Under the pieces are notes generated by a model that worked only from the letters and a program-made list of their open reading frames with translations, searched no databases and was not told the origin of the DNA. The position numbers and the translations under genes are program-made. From Sphingorhabdus lutea (GTDB lineage Bacteria > Pseudomonadota > Alphaproteobacteria > Sphingomonadales > Sphingomonadaceae), in NCBI RefSeq assembly GCF_001889025.1, contig NZ_CP018154.1:858501-922500 (forward strand): a stretch of DNA of 64,000 nt. Direction: 5' to 3'. Shown here one piece after another: positions 1 through 8,770 of this stretch. Numbering within the stretch: position 1 is the first letter of the stretch; each line of letters opens with the position of its first letter.

Positions 1-1838
1 TTCGCCTTGGCGGTCGCGCCATTTTGGAAAAGGCAACTGCCTCCATCCCCCCGGGAAGCCGTGTCGGTTTAATCGGCCGCAATGGGGCGGGTAAATCCAC
101 TTTGATGAAGGTCATGGTGGGGCAATTGGATGCGGATGAGGGCGAATTGAGCATGCCGCGCGGCACCAAATTGGGATATATTGCTCAAGAAGCACCGGCG
201 GGGGATGCCACGCCATTTGAAACCGTTTTGGCCGCCGATGTCGAACGCGCCATGTTAATGGCTGAATCCGAAAATTGCGAAGATATGGAAAGATTGGGCG
301 ATGTGCATGAACGTTTAATCGCTATTGATGCCTATGCCGCGCCATCACGTGCGTCGCGGATTTTAATCGGCCTTGGCTTTGATGAGGAAATGCAAAGCAG
401 GCCGCTGGATAGTTTTTCCGGCGGGTGGAAAATGCGCGTCGCGCTTGCCGCCTTATTATTTTCACAGCCCGATGTGCTGTTGCTTGACGAACCGTCAAAC
501 CATTTGGATTTAGAGGCGACGCTTTGGCTTGAAAATTTCTTAAAATCCTATCCCGCCACCTTAATCGTCATCAGCCATGAACGCGATTTATTGAACAATG
601 TGGTTGATAATATATTGCATTTACAGGGGGGGCGATTGACGCTTTATCCCGGCGGATATGATGATTTTGAAAAATTACGCGCTGAACGCGCTGCCCAGTT
701 AGAGGCGGCAAAGGCATCGCAAGATGCGCAAAGGGAAAGATTGCAAGATTATGTCGCGCGAAACAGCGCGCGGGCATCCACCGCGAAACAGGCGCAATCA
801 CGCGCCAAAATGTTGGCCAAGATGCAGCCCATTGCCGCATTGATGGATGATCCATCGCTTAGTTTTGCCTTTCCCGACCCCAAGGAATTGAAACCGCCGC
901 TCATCACCCTTGACCTTGCGGCGGTGGGATATAGTGAAAAACCGATATTACAGCGGCTGAACCTGCGCATTGATCCCGATGACCGTATTGCGCTGCTTGG
1001 CCGCAATGGCAATGGTAAGACGACTTTGGCGCGGTTGCTGGCTGCGCAGCTTACCCCTATGGAGGGGGAGGTGAACGCATCGGGCAAATTGGAAATTGGA
1101 TATTTCACCCAATATCAGGTGGAGGAATTATCCGGTGATGATACCCCAATTGAACATATGAGCCGCGCGATGCAGGGGGCAGCCCCCGGCGCAGTGCGCG
1201 CGCAGCTTGGCCGTTTTGGATTTTCGGGCGACCGCGCGATGAGCAAGGTCGGCAAATTATCGGGCGGGGAGCGGGCGCGGCTTGCCCTTGCCCTTGTCAC
1301 GCGCTCAGCACCCCATTTATTGATTTTGGACGAACCGACAAACCATTTGGATGTTGATGCGCGTGAGGCATTGGTTCAAGCATTAAATGATTATCAGGGC
1401 GCGGTTATATTGATTAGCCATGACCGGCATATGGTGGAATTAACCGCCGATCGTTTGGTGTTGGTCGATGATGGCACCGCACGCGAATATAATGGCAGCA
1501 TGGAAGATTATATTGATTTTGTGTTGGGCCGTAATCAACCCAAAGAAGGCGGCAGCGGCGCAAAGCTGGCCAAAAAGGATAAGAAACAGGCGAAAAAAGA
1601 CCGCGAAGCCGCCCGTTTATTAAAAACAGAGGTGGCCGAGGCCGAAAAAGCCATGGCAAAAATTGAAACCCAAATTTGCGATATAGACGCCGCCTTGGCC
1701 GAGCCCAAAATGGCCAAAGGCAATCTTGCCACATTATCCATGGGGGAGCTTAGCATAAAGCGTGCCGCCCTAGTCGATGATTTGGCGGCGGCGGAAAATA
1801 AATGGTTATCCCTAAATGAGAAATTAGAAATTTTATAA
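1..1838 (+). CDS. ABC-F family ATPase (Uup/YheS/EttA type), 5' end cut by window
   Basis: Cytosolic ABC-F protein with two nucleotide-binding domains and no membrane segment; family members act on ribosomes or in DNA/translation housekeeping. The reading frame is open from base 3 (RLGGRAILEK...), so the true start lies upstream of the window. Visible in order: Walker A GRNGAGKST, signature FSGGW, Walker B LLLDEPSNHLD, a charged interdomain linker, second Walker A GRNGNGKTT, signature LSGGE, Walker B LILDEPTNHLD, then a Lys/Ala/Glu-rich C-terminal tail of about 80 residues likely to form a coiled coil, as in Uup and YheS. That tail argues for Uup/YheS over EttA. The exact subfamily is not decided; the ABC-F call is firm. 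The stop is TAA at 1836-1838. Confidence 0.93.
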   Translation, partial: RLGGRAILEKATASIPPGSRVGLIGRNGAGKSTLMKVMVGQLDADEGELSMPRGTKLGYIAQEAPAGDATPFETVLAADVERAMLMAESENCEDMERLGDVHERLIAIDAYAAPSRASRILIGLGFDEEMQSRPLDSFSGGWKMRVALAALLFSQPDVLLLDEPSNHLDLEATLWLENFLKSYPATLIVISHERDLLNNVVDNILHLQGGRLTLYPGGYDDFEKLRAERAAQLEAAKASQDAQRERLQDYVARNSARASTAKQAQSRAKMLAKMQPIAALMDDPSLSFAFPDPKELKPPLITLDLAAVGYSEKPILQRLNLRIDPDDRIALLGRNGNGKTTLARLLAAQLTPMEGEVNASGKLEIGYFTQYQVEELSGDDTPIEHMSRAMQGAAPGAVRAQLGRFGFSGDRAMSKVGKLSGGERARLALALVTRSAPHLLILDEPTNHLDVDAREALVQALNDYQGAVILISHDRHMVELTADRLVLVDDGTAREYNGSMEDYIDFVLGRNQPKEGGSGAKLAKKDKKQAKKDREAARLLKTEVAEAEKAMAKIETQICDIDAALAEPKMAKGNLATLSMGELSIKRAALVDDLAAAENKWLSLNEKLEIL

Positions 1839-1901
1839 GCAATATTTAAGGCTTTACGTAATAATATTTTTTTGCCATCACCCGCGATGGAGAGAAAATT
1901 T

Positions 1902-3173
1902 ATGACACATAATCTGCGTGGCCGGATAAAAGAAGCTATTGCATTATTTTTACCAGGAATCTTTTTATTGGGGTTTAATATCGGCACGGGCAGTGTCACC
2001 GCCATGGCAAAGGCGGGGGCAAGTTATGGCATGTCATTGCTTTGGACGCTGTTACTTTCCTGTATCGCGACCTATATCATGATTGGGGCATATGGCCGAT
2101 ATACTTTGGTAACGGGCGAAACGGCGCTGCATGCATTTCGCAAACATATTCATCCAGCCATTGCTATATATTTTATCATCGCCCTGACCATTGGGGTAAG
2201 CGGCAGTGTGATGGGGGTGATGGGGGTTATTGCCGAAATTAGCTTTATATGGTCAAAAACATTTATTGCGGGCGGCATCGCGCCAATTTATTGGGCCATA
2301 TTTTTCAGCGCCCTTGTCCTTTTTATATTTTGGAATGGACGAACACAGGTTTTTGAACGTGCCTTGGCCATTATTGTGGCGATTATGGCGGCATGTTTCA
2401 TCATCAATTTCTTTATTTCTATGCCGCCGGCTGTAGATATCGCAAAGGGGTTGTTACCTTCCATTCCAGCTATAGCCGAAACAAAGCCATCTTCGGAATC
2501 GCAAGGGCCATTATTATTGATCGCATCGATGGTGGGCACGACATTATATTCCGGTTTGTTCATCATTCGCACCACATTGGTAAAAGAGGCGGGGTGGACC
2601 ATTAAAGATATTAAGCAGCAAAATAATGATGCGATGTTTGCCGTGGTGATGATGTTCATTATAAGTGCGGCAATTATGGCGGCGGCGGCGGGAACATTAT
2701 TTGCCGAAGGAATTGGGTTGGATAAGCCATCACAAATGATTAGTTTGTTAGAGCCTTTGGCGGGTTCATTTGCGGCGTCTATTTTCGCGGTGGGTATTAT
2801 TTCGGCGGGTGTGTCATCACAATTTCCAAATGTGTTGATGCTGCCTTGGCTGTTATGCGATTATCAAAATAGCCCACGTGATATGACATTGCCCAAATAT
2901 CGTATAATGGTTTTGGGCATATCATTATTGGGTTTGGTTGTTCCATTATTTGATGCGCGGCCATTATTTGTGATGATTGCGTCACAGGCATTTAATGTCA
3001 TGCTGCTGCCATTGACCGTTGGTGCTATTATATATCTTGGCAATCGGGCGGATTTAATGGGGCAATATCGCAATTCCCGCCTGGCCAATTTAATGTTATT
3101 TGCCATCTTCCTTTTTGCATTGGTCATTGGATATATGGGCCTGCAAGGTTTGATAGAGATGATAAATGGGTAA
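1902..3173 (+). CDS. Nramp-fold transporter lacking canonical metal motifs
   Basis: Polytopic inner-membrane protein of 423 aa with about 11 hydrophobic segments and overall Nramp (SLC11/LeuT-fold) similarity. I chose ATG 1902 because GGAGAG at 1889-1894 is correctly spaced; an in-frame ATG at 1887 would overlap it. The TM1 stretch reads FNIGTGSVTAMAKAGASYG where metal-transporting Nramps carry DPGN, and the TM6 stretch reads MVGTTLYSGLF where they carry MPHN. Both sets of metal ligands are therefore absent. The gene ends 23 bp before uxuA, so the two are probably co-transcribed. I infer a non-metal substrate, possibly a sugar acid feeding uxuA. Fold confident, substrate unknown. Confidence 0.8.
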   Translation: MTHNLRGRIKEAIALFLPGIFLLGFNIGTGSVTAMAKAGASYGMSLLWTLLLSCIATYIMIGAYGRYTLVTGETALHAFRKHIHPAIAIYFIIALTIGVSGSVMGVMGVIAEISFIWSKTFIAGGIAPIYWAIFFSALVLFIFWNGRTQVFERALAIIVAIMAACFIINFFISMPPAVDIAKGLLPSIPAIAETKPSSESQGPLLLIASMVGTTLYSGLFIIRTTLVKEAGWTIKDIKQQNNDAMFAVVMMFIISAAIMAAAAGTLFAEGIGLDKPSQMISLLEPLAGSFAASIFAVGIISAGVSSQFPNVLMLPWLLCDYQNSPRDMTLPKYRIMVLGISLLGLVVPLFDARPLFVMIASQAFNVMLLPLTVGAIIYLGNRADLMGQYRNSRLANLMLFAIFLFALVIGYMGLQGLIEMING

Positions 3174-3196
3174 TTTTTTAATAGAAAGTTTTATAG

Positions 3197-4372
3197 ATGC
3201 GTGAATCATGGCGGTGGTTTGGACCAAATGATCCGGTAACATTGGATGAAATACGCCAAACCGGCGCGACTGATATTGTCAGTGCGCTGCATCATATTCC
3301 AATAGGGGATGTTTGGCCGATTGAAGAGATAAGGGCGCATAAGGCGTTGGTCGAGGCGAATAATGACCATATGACCCAATTAAAATGGACGGTGGTGGAA
3401 AGTATTCCGGTCCATGATGATATTAAATTGGCAGCGCCAGGACATCAAAAATATATTGATAATTGGGTAACAACGTTAAATAATCTTGCGGCGGAGGGTA
3501 TAAAAACAATTTGTTATAACTTCATGCCGGTGATTGATTGGACGCGAACCGATTTACGGTATCAATTACCAAATGGGGCCTATGCGCTTCGTTTTGACCA
3601 AGATAAATTTGCCGCTTTTGATCTGTTTATTTTACAGCGGGAAAATGCCGCAAATGATTATAGCAAAGAAGAATATGATCGCGCGGCAAATATTTTTGCC
3701 GCCATGCCAGCCGAAGAACAGGAAGAATTAACCCGAACAATCATTGCCGGCCTTCCCGGTAAAATGACCGATGCCTATACATTGGATGATTTTCGCAAGG
3801 CATTGGCACGATATGATCATATGGATCATGATGATTTACGCCGCAATTTGGTTGCCTTTCTTGGCCATGTTTTGCCCTATGCAGAAAAAAATAGCATGGC
3901 ATTGGCCATTCATCCCGATGATCCACCATGGGATATGTTTGGCCTGCCGCGCATTATATGCACAGCAAAGGATTTGGATGCGTTATTTGCAGCATCGCCC
4001 AGTCCGGCAAATGGCATGACATTATGTGTCGGCACATATGGCAGTAGGCCAGATAATGATTTGCCGCAAATGGCGCTTGATTATGCATCGCGAATTTATT
4101 TTGCCCATTTGCGCGGGGTAAGCCGTGATCCGCAGGAGCAGCGTTCATTTTTTGAGGCAAGCCATTTGGACAGCGACACCGATATGATCAGCATTATTCG
4201 TCATTTATTGCGCAATGAAAATGATTTGAATCGCGAAATTTTCATCCGCCCGGATCATGGCCATCAAATGATGGGGGATATTGGCCGCAATATAAATCCG
4301 GGTTATTCTGCCATTGGCAGGATGAAGGGGCTTGCCGAAATACGCGGGGTTATAAGGGCGCTTTCAGCATAA
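3197..4372 (+). CDS. uxuA: Mannonate dehydratase
   Basis: UxuA (EC 4.2.1.8) dehydrates D-mannonate to 2-keto-3-deoxygluconate in hexuronate catabolism in the cytosol. At 391 aa it matches the family length (about 390-400). The N-terminus (MRESWRWFGPNDPV...TGATDIVSALHHIP) and the internal HPDDPPWDMFG and CVGTYGSRPDND segments are typical of the family's metal-binding xylose-isomerase-like barrel. The only other pathway gene candidate here is the upstream Nramp-fold transporter, 23 bp away; no uxuB, uxaC or kdgK is present in the window, so the rest of the route must be elsewhere. The downstream dctA-type gene is convergent. Confidence 0.93.
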   Translation: MRESWRWFGPNDPVTLDEIRQTGATDIVSALHHIPIGDVWPIEEIRAHKALVEANNDHMTQLKWTVVESIPVHDDIKLAAPGHQKYIDNWVTTLNNLAAEGIKTICYNFMPVIDWTRTDLRYQLPNGAYALRFDQDKFAAFDLFILQRENAANDYSKEEYDRAANIFAAMPAEEQEELTRTIIAGLPGKMTDAYTLDDFRKALARYDHMDHDDLRRNLVAFLGHVLPYAEKNSMALAIHPDDPPWDMFGLPRIICTAKDLDALFAASPSPANGMTLCVGTYGSRPDNDLPQMALDYASRIYFAHLRGVSRDPQEQRSFFEASHLDSDTDMISIIRHLLRNENDLNREIFIRPDHGHQMMGDIGRNINPGYSAIGRMKGLAEIRGVIRALSA

Positions 4373-4427
4373 ATTCTCAGCATGAATAAAGCCGATAAAT
4401 ATTCAGTTTAGTTTTATGAAAATTTGA

Positions 4428-4458
4428 ATGAACGGGCATGTTATTTATGTCCGTTCAT
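4428..4458. terminator. Hairpin across the stop codon of the symporter gene
   Basis: ATGAACGGGCAT at 4428-4439 and ATGTCCGTTCAT at 4447-4458 form a 12-bp stem with one G-T wobble and a 7-nt loop between two convergent genes. The TAA stop of the minus-strand symporter gene (4445-4447) lies inside the structure. The tail after the stem on the minus strand is only moderately U-rich, so termination is probable but not certain. Confidence 0.5.
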
Positions 4459-5773
4459 CGCTCACCATATCTTCGGCCAAATCCAATCCGCGTGCGCCAT
4501 CATGCGCGGTATGGGCGGGGGCATGGGGATGGTCCATAAAGGCAGGTTCTTCGACCTCCAATTTTCCTTCCCATTTTGTGATAACCGATGTGGCGACCGC
4601 ATTGCCCACCACATTGGTGGCGCTGCGCCCCATATCCAAAAATTGGTCAATCCCCAAAATTAAGGCGACACCTTCGACAGGCAGGCCAAATTGAGTCAAT
4701 GTGGCGGTAATCACGACCAATGATGCGCGCGGCACAGCGGCAATACCCTTTGATGTGACCATTAAGGTAAGCAGCATTAAAATTTGTGTGCCAATGGACA
4801 GGTCAATGCCATATGCCTGTGCAATGAACAGCACGGCAAAGCTCATATACATCATCGACCCGTCAAGGTTAAAACTATATCCCAAGGGAAGCATGAAACC
4901 GGAAATGCGGCGCGGCACGCCAAAACGGTCCAATTGTTCAAATAATTTGGGCAGGGCTGCTTCGGACGATGCGGTTGAAAATGCGATTAATAAAGGCTCT
5001 CTTATATACCGGATAAGGCTGATAATCCGGCCTTTTAAAAATAAAGCGCCAAGCCCCAATAATATTGCCCATAATAGGATAAGGGCAAAGTAGAATTCAC
5101 CAATTAACTTGCCATAGCTTAATAATATGGACGGCCCGTTAACCGTGATAACACCCGCAATTGCACCAAAAACCGCCACAGGCGCAAATCGCATAACATA
5201 GGCGGTCATTTGCAGCATCATATCGGCCAATGCCTCTGCGCCCCGCACCAATGGTGCGCCCTTTTCTCCAATGGCCGATAATGCAACCCCAGCAAAAATC
5301 GAAAAAACCAATATTTGCAATATATTATTTCCCGACATTGCCTCAAAAATCGATTTAGGGAAAATATGCAGGATAAAATCATGCAGGTTCAGCGCATCTG
5401 TTTTCAACTCCCCAATCTCCCCCGTTGGGGTGAGGGGCAGGCCAACGCCCGGCTTCATTAAATTGACCAATATAAGGCCCAGACTTAACGACACCAAGCT
5501 GGCGGTAATAAACCATAAAAGCGCGCGGCCACCAATGCGGCCCAATGCGGCGCTGTCCCCCATATGGGCAATACCGACCACAATGGTGGAAAGGACCAAG
5601 GGGGCAATAATCATTTTGACCAATTGCAAGAATATATCGGCCAGCAATTTGAAATTTTTTGATATTTCCTTAGCCGCCGCCGCGTCATGACCATAAAGGC
5701 TATAGGCGATATAGCCCGCTATAACGCCCAAAATCATGCCAACCAAAATATACCAGGTTAGTTTCTTGTCCAT
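4445..5773 (-). CDS. Dicarboxylate/amino acid:cation symporter (DAACS family)
   Basis: Inner-membrane symporter of the GltP/DctA (SLC1) family, 442 aa, taking up C4-dicarboxylates or acidic amino acids with Na+ or H+. Diagnostic elements are visible: the HP1 serine motif STASSEAALPKL, the TM7 motif FNLDGSMMY, the HP2 loop KGIAAVPRAS, and TM8 GIDQFLDMGRSATNVVGNA. The Arg in DMGRSATN is at the position that binds the substrate side-chain carboxylate in Glu/Asp and dicarboxylate members, which supports an acidic substrate. AGGGGG just upstream supports ATG at 5773. The C-terminal tail of about 35 residues is hydrophilic and His/Asp-rich. Glutamate versus dicarboxylate specificity cannot be decided from sequence. 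Confidence 0.9.
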   Translation of the reverse strand: MDKKLTWYILVGMILGVIAGYIAYSLYGHDAAAAKEISKNFKLLADIFLQLVKMIIAPLVLSTIVVGIAHMGDSAALGRIGGRALLWFITASLVSLSLGLILVNLMKPGVGLPLTPTGEIGELKTDALNLHDFILHIFPKSIFEAMSGNNILQILVFSIFAGVALSAIGEKGAPLVRGAEALADMMLQMTAYVMRFAPVAVFGAIAGVITVNGPSILLSYGKLIGEFYFALILLWAILLGLGALFLKGRIISLIRYIREPLLIAFSTASSEAALPKLFEQLDRFGVPRRISGFMLPLGYSFNLDGSMMYMSFAVLFIAQAYGIDLSIGTQILMLLTLMVTSKGIAAVPRASLVVITATLTQFGLPVEGVALILGIDQFLDMGRSATNVVGNAVATSVITKWEGKLEVEEPAFMDHPHAPAHTAHDGARGLDLAEDMVSDERT

Positions 5774-5881
5774 ATATATGCCCCCTAGCTGGTCAGAAAT
5801 TTGACCAGCTCAAGCAGCGCATTAGGCATTATTTTTCACAATTGGCAATCTGTATTTTACAGCATGTTGCGGGATAAAATA

Positions 5882-7165
5882 TCAATCAGCCCCAACACGT
5901 TCAATGTCCGCGCCGACAAGCTGTAATTTTTCTTCCAACCGTTCATATCCGCGATCAAGATGGTAAAGACGCGATACCTCGGTCTCACCCTTGGCCACCA
6001 AACCCGCCATCACCAAACTCATCGACGCGCGAAGGTCGGTCGCCATAACGGGGGCGCCGGTTAAACCCTTTACCCCGTGAACAATGGCGGTGCGTCCCTT
6101 TGTCTCCACATTGGCGCCCATACGGTTTAATTCCGGCACATGCATGAAACGATTTTCGAAAATTGTTTCGGTCAACACGCTTGACCCCTCTGCCATACAC
6201 AGCATCGCCATAAATTGCGCCTGCATATCGGTGGCAAATCCAGGATAGGGGGCAGTGGTCAGGGTGATAGCTTTTAACGGGCCATTATGCGCAACGCGAA
6301 TGCCGCCCTTGGTTTCCTCCACCAACACGCCAGATGCACGCAATGCTGCAATGGTGGCCTCCATCTCATTGGCCTTTGCGCCCAATAATTCCACATCGCC
6401 GCCCGTCATGGCGGCTGCGCAGGCATAGCTGCCCGCCTCAATCCGGTCACTCATCACCCGATATGTCGCGCCGTGCAGGCGGTCCTTGCCATGGATGGTT
6501 AAATCGGACGTGCCAATTCCCTCAATCTCTGCGCCCATGGCGACCAATAAATTACATAAATCGACAATTTCCGGTTCACGCGCGGCATTATGCAGGGTGG
6601 ATGTGCCCTTTGCCAAAACGGCTGCCATCAACACATTTTCGGTTGCGCCAACGGAAACAACGGGGAAGGTGAAACTGCCCCCGGGCAGGCCGCCCTTTGG
6701 CGCGGTTGCCTTTACATATCCGCCGCCCATTTCAATTTCCGCGCCCAATGCCTCAATCGCCTTTAGGTGAAGATCAATCGGACGGTTACCAATGGCACAT
6801 CCGCCGGGAAGAGATACTTTCGCCTCCCCCATACGGGCAAGCAATGGGCCAAGCACAAGGATGGAGGCACGCATTTTGCGGACCAGATCATAGGGTGCAA
6901 CATTGCTGGTCATGCGGGTTGCTTGCAATGTCATGACGCGGCCAAAATCCTCTGGCCTTGCGCCGGCAATGCTGGTCGATACGCCAAATTGGTTCATCAA
7001 ATGTTGAAAACCATCAATATCGGCAAGGCGCGGTAAATTGCGCAGCGTCAACGGCTCATCCGTCAATAATGCACATGGCAATAATGTTAATGCGCTGTTT
7101 TTCGCGCCTGATATAGGAATTTGGCCTTTTAACGGGTTGCCGCCGCGTACGATGATTTTGTCCAT
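5882..7165 (-). CDS. murA: UDP-N-acetylglucosamine 1-carboxyvinyltransferase
   Basis: MurA (EC 2.5.1.7) transfers enolpyruvate from PEP to UDP-GlcNAc, the first committed step of peptidoglycan synthesis, in the cytosol. The 427-aa protein has the conserved start [23 protein letters not shown] with Lys22 and Asn23, and the active-site loop [14 protein letters not shown] with Cys123. This Cys is the residue alkylated by fosfomycin, so the enzyme is of the sensitive type as far as sequence shows. Length and motifs are complete. ATG at 7165 matches family N-termini. The next gene upstream on the same strand is clpS, about 100 bp away, so co-transcription is possible but not obvious. Confidence 0.97.
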   Translation of the reverse strand: MDKIIVRGGNPLKGQIPISGAKNSALTLLPCALLTDEPLTLRNLPRLADIDGFQHLMNQFGVSTSIAGARPEDFGRVMTLQATRMTSNVAPYDLVRKMRASILVLGPLLARMGEAKVSLPGGCAIGNRPIDLHLKAIEALGAEIEMGGGYVKATAPKGGLPGGSFTFPVVSVGATENVLMAAVLAKGTSTLHNAAREPEIVDLCNLLVAMGAEIEGIGTSDLTIHGKDRLHGATYRVMSDRIEAGSYACAAAMTGGDVELLGAKANEMEATIAALRASGVLVEETKGGIRVAHNGPLKAITLTTAPYPGFATDMQAQFMAMLCMAEGSSVLTETIFENRFMHVPELNRMGANVETKGRTAIVHGVKGLTGAPVMATDLRASMSLVMAGLVAKGETEVSRLYHLDRGYERLEEKLQLVGADIERVGAD

Positions 7166-7266
7166 TCGCCATATTTAACGGCTTTTGTGCGCGGCGCAAG
7201 TTTCATATATGATTTGTGATAATCAAAGGCATATTTATTGATAAAATAACGCGCCGTGAATTTTAT

Positions 7267-7683
7267 TTATGCCTTTTCAAGCGTGCATTGCAGGGGATGT
7301 TGTTGTTGGCGGGCAAAATCCATCACTTGATTTACCTTTGTCTCGGCTACTTCATAGCTGAATATACCGCACACGCCCACGCCCTTTTGATGGACATGCA
7401 GCATGACCTGTGTCGCCTCATCAGTATTCATTTGAAAAAATACCCGCAAAATATGGACCACAAATTCCATGGGCGTATAATCATCATTTAATAATAATAC
7501 TTTATATTGGCTGGGTTTTTTGGTTTTTGGTTTTGTCCGCGTCACCAATCCCACGCCGCTATCGCGATCATCCCCCTCATCATCATGCGCATTGCCGCTA
7601 GCATGAACGGGCATGGCATGATGCGCCATAAATGATATTGGCAAAGGATCTGATGCAAAGGTCATGGTTTTTGTAATTTTCAT
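7267..7683 (-). CDS. clpS: ATP-dependent Clp protease adaptor ClpS
   Basis: ClpS delivers N-degron substrates to ClpAP. The C-terminal 80 residues contain the whole fold: [17 protein letters not shown] (Asn/Asp residues that grip the substrate N-terminus), [20 protein letters not shown] (the pocket His) and [15 protein letters not shown]. Upstream of the fold lies a variable His/Asp-rich extension. The start is uncertain: the open frame runs back to 7788, but that extension would add a Cys-rich hydrophobic segment; ATG 7683 gives 138 aa and ATG 7629 a shorter form, and none has a clear Shine-Dalgarno. The usual partner clpA is not next to it: murA follows instead. Family call firm, start weak. 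Confidence 0.9.
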   Translation of the reverse strand: MKITKTMTFASDPLPISFMAHHAMPVHASGNAHDDEGDDRDSGVGLVTRTKPKTKKPSQYKVLLLNDDYTPMEFVVHILRVFFQMNTDEATQVMLHVHQKGVGVCGIFSYEVAETKVNQVMDFARQQQHPLQCTLEKA

Positions 7684-7943
7684 ATGGGTAAAAATAAGAC
7701 AGCACCCCCCCATATTGCAAGAGCAAATCGGCAAAAAGAGGGTTAATAATGCCCAATATTGCAAAATATATATGAAAAGAGCCGCCAAATATTCCTAACC
7801 ATAATGGCCTGTGGAATAAATGGCGGCTCATAGCTTTAAATAAAAATTATCTTAAAAAGATTGGTGTCAAACCCTTGGGAGGAGGAGAGAGGGGGGAGTG
7901 ACGTAATATAATTATGTAAAGCCTGTCCTATATCAAACGGCTA
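7684..7943. other. Intergenic region between clpS and phaP with a purine tract
   Basis: This 260-bp stretch holds no gene I can support. It contains a near-pure purine tract on the plus strand at 7877-7898 (runs of GGA and GGGGGG) not followed by an open frame: the next ATG, near 7914, is followed at once by a stop. A TTGACA-like hexamer on the minus strand at 7865-7870 could be part of the clpS promoter, but no good -10 sits at the right distance. No terminator hairpin for phaP is obvious. Confidence 0.4.
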
Positions 7944-8621
7944 TTATGCTGCTTTTTTGAAAAAATCAGTAGCAACAGCCATGCGATTTGAAATTGGTTG
8001 GAAAATGTCGCTTGCCAATTTAATCACGGTTTCGCTGTTTTTAGATGCTTGTGATACGGCGGTATCAAAGCCTTTACGCGCCAATTCCGCTTGAACTTTA
8101 ACAAATTCATTGGGTGATTTAACCGCGGTTAATTCTTTAACGGCTGCTTGAACTGCACCAAAATTTTCTTTGGCAAATTCAAAATTGGTTTTGCCCAATT
8201 CCTGCGCGCCTTCAGCCGCGATTTTGCCGCTTGCAATCATTGCTTCAACATTTGCTTTTTGGAAAGCATAGGCGTCAGTAGCCAATTTGCGGCCTTTTTC
8301 GGCGGCTTCATTTGCTTTAACTTGCATATCGGCAAAAAATGTTTTTGCAGCGTCGGTTGCTTTTTCGGTTGTCTTTGTCATTTTTTCAACTCCGTTTTTG
8401 ATTGTTGATGAGACTTCACTTGATTGAAGGGCTGCCTCAACTTTGGCAGGAGCTTCAACAATATTGGTGATGATATTTTTTTCCGCTGCTGGCTTTGCGG
8501 CCTCCGCAACGGTTTTTGTTTCGGTTTTAGTCATGGCTGCCTTTGGCTTATTAACAACAGCTTTTTTTGCTGCGGTCTTTTTCGCCTTTGGAGCTGTATT
8601 TTTTTCAGCTTTACTTGCCAT
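7944..8621 (-). CDS. phaP: Phasin family protein (PHA granule-associated)
   Basis: Phasins coat polyhydroxyalkanoate granules. From ATG 8621 the protein is 225 aa; a longer open frame to 8705 is rejected because it would run through the promoter and operators described below. Residues from about 75 on are the Ala/Lys/Glu-rich amphipathic helical phasin domain (KTFFADMQVKANEAAEKG, then ANVEAMIASGKIAAEGAQEL). The first 50 residues are unusual: a Lys/Ala/Pro tail (APKAKKTAAKKAVVNKPK) resembling histone H1-like tails, which in the known phasins PhaF and PhaM bind DNA. AAAGGA precedes the start. phaC is encoded upstream on the same strand. Family call strong; DNA binding is inference. Confidence 0.9.
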   Translation of the reverse strand: MASKAEKNTAPKAKKTAAKKAVVNKPKAAMTKTETKTVAEAAKPAAEKNIITNIVEAPAKVEAALQSSEVSSTIKNGVEKMTKTTEKATDAAKTFFADMQVKANEAAEKGRKLATDAYAFQKANVEAMIASGKIAAEGAQELGKTNFEFAKENFGAVQAAVKELTAVKSPNEFVKVQAELARKGFDTAVSQASKNSETVIKLASDIFQPISNRMAVATDFFKKAA

Positions 8622-8647
8622 GATTAAAATCCTTTTATCTCTTATGC

Positions 8648-8702
8648 TGCATTGCACAATAATGCTGCACTGCAACATTGTCAAGAGAAATTGTGCAGTG
8701 CA
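8648..8702 (-). promoter_or_regulatory. phaP promoter with three PhaR-like operators
   Basis: On the minus strand TTGACA (8679-8684) is followed after exactly 17 bp by TATTGT (8656-8661), a good sigma-70 type promoter for phaP. Three copies of the dyad TGCANTGCA overlay it: TGCAGTGCA at 8694-8702 upstream of -35 (inside a perfect 7-bp inverted repeat, TTGTGCA-G-TGCACAA, 8691-8705), TGCACTGCA at 8666-8674 in the spacer, and TGCATTGCA at 8648-8656 at the predicted start point. The arrangement is that of a repressed promoter. The core TGC-N3-GCA agrees with what is known for alphaproteobacterial PhaR sites (CTGC-N3-GCAG). The repressor gene is not in the window. Confidence 0.8.
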
Positions 8703-8770
8703 CAAAAATAAATTAAGGATATTTATCGTTTATATTATAATGACTTAAATGAAATATGGCAAAAACCGCC

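Noticed and set aside
7865..7870. TTGACA-like -35 for clpS on the minus strand
   Set aside because: No acceptable -10 hexamer at 16-18 bp; kept only as a note in the intergenic entry.
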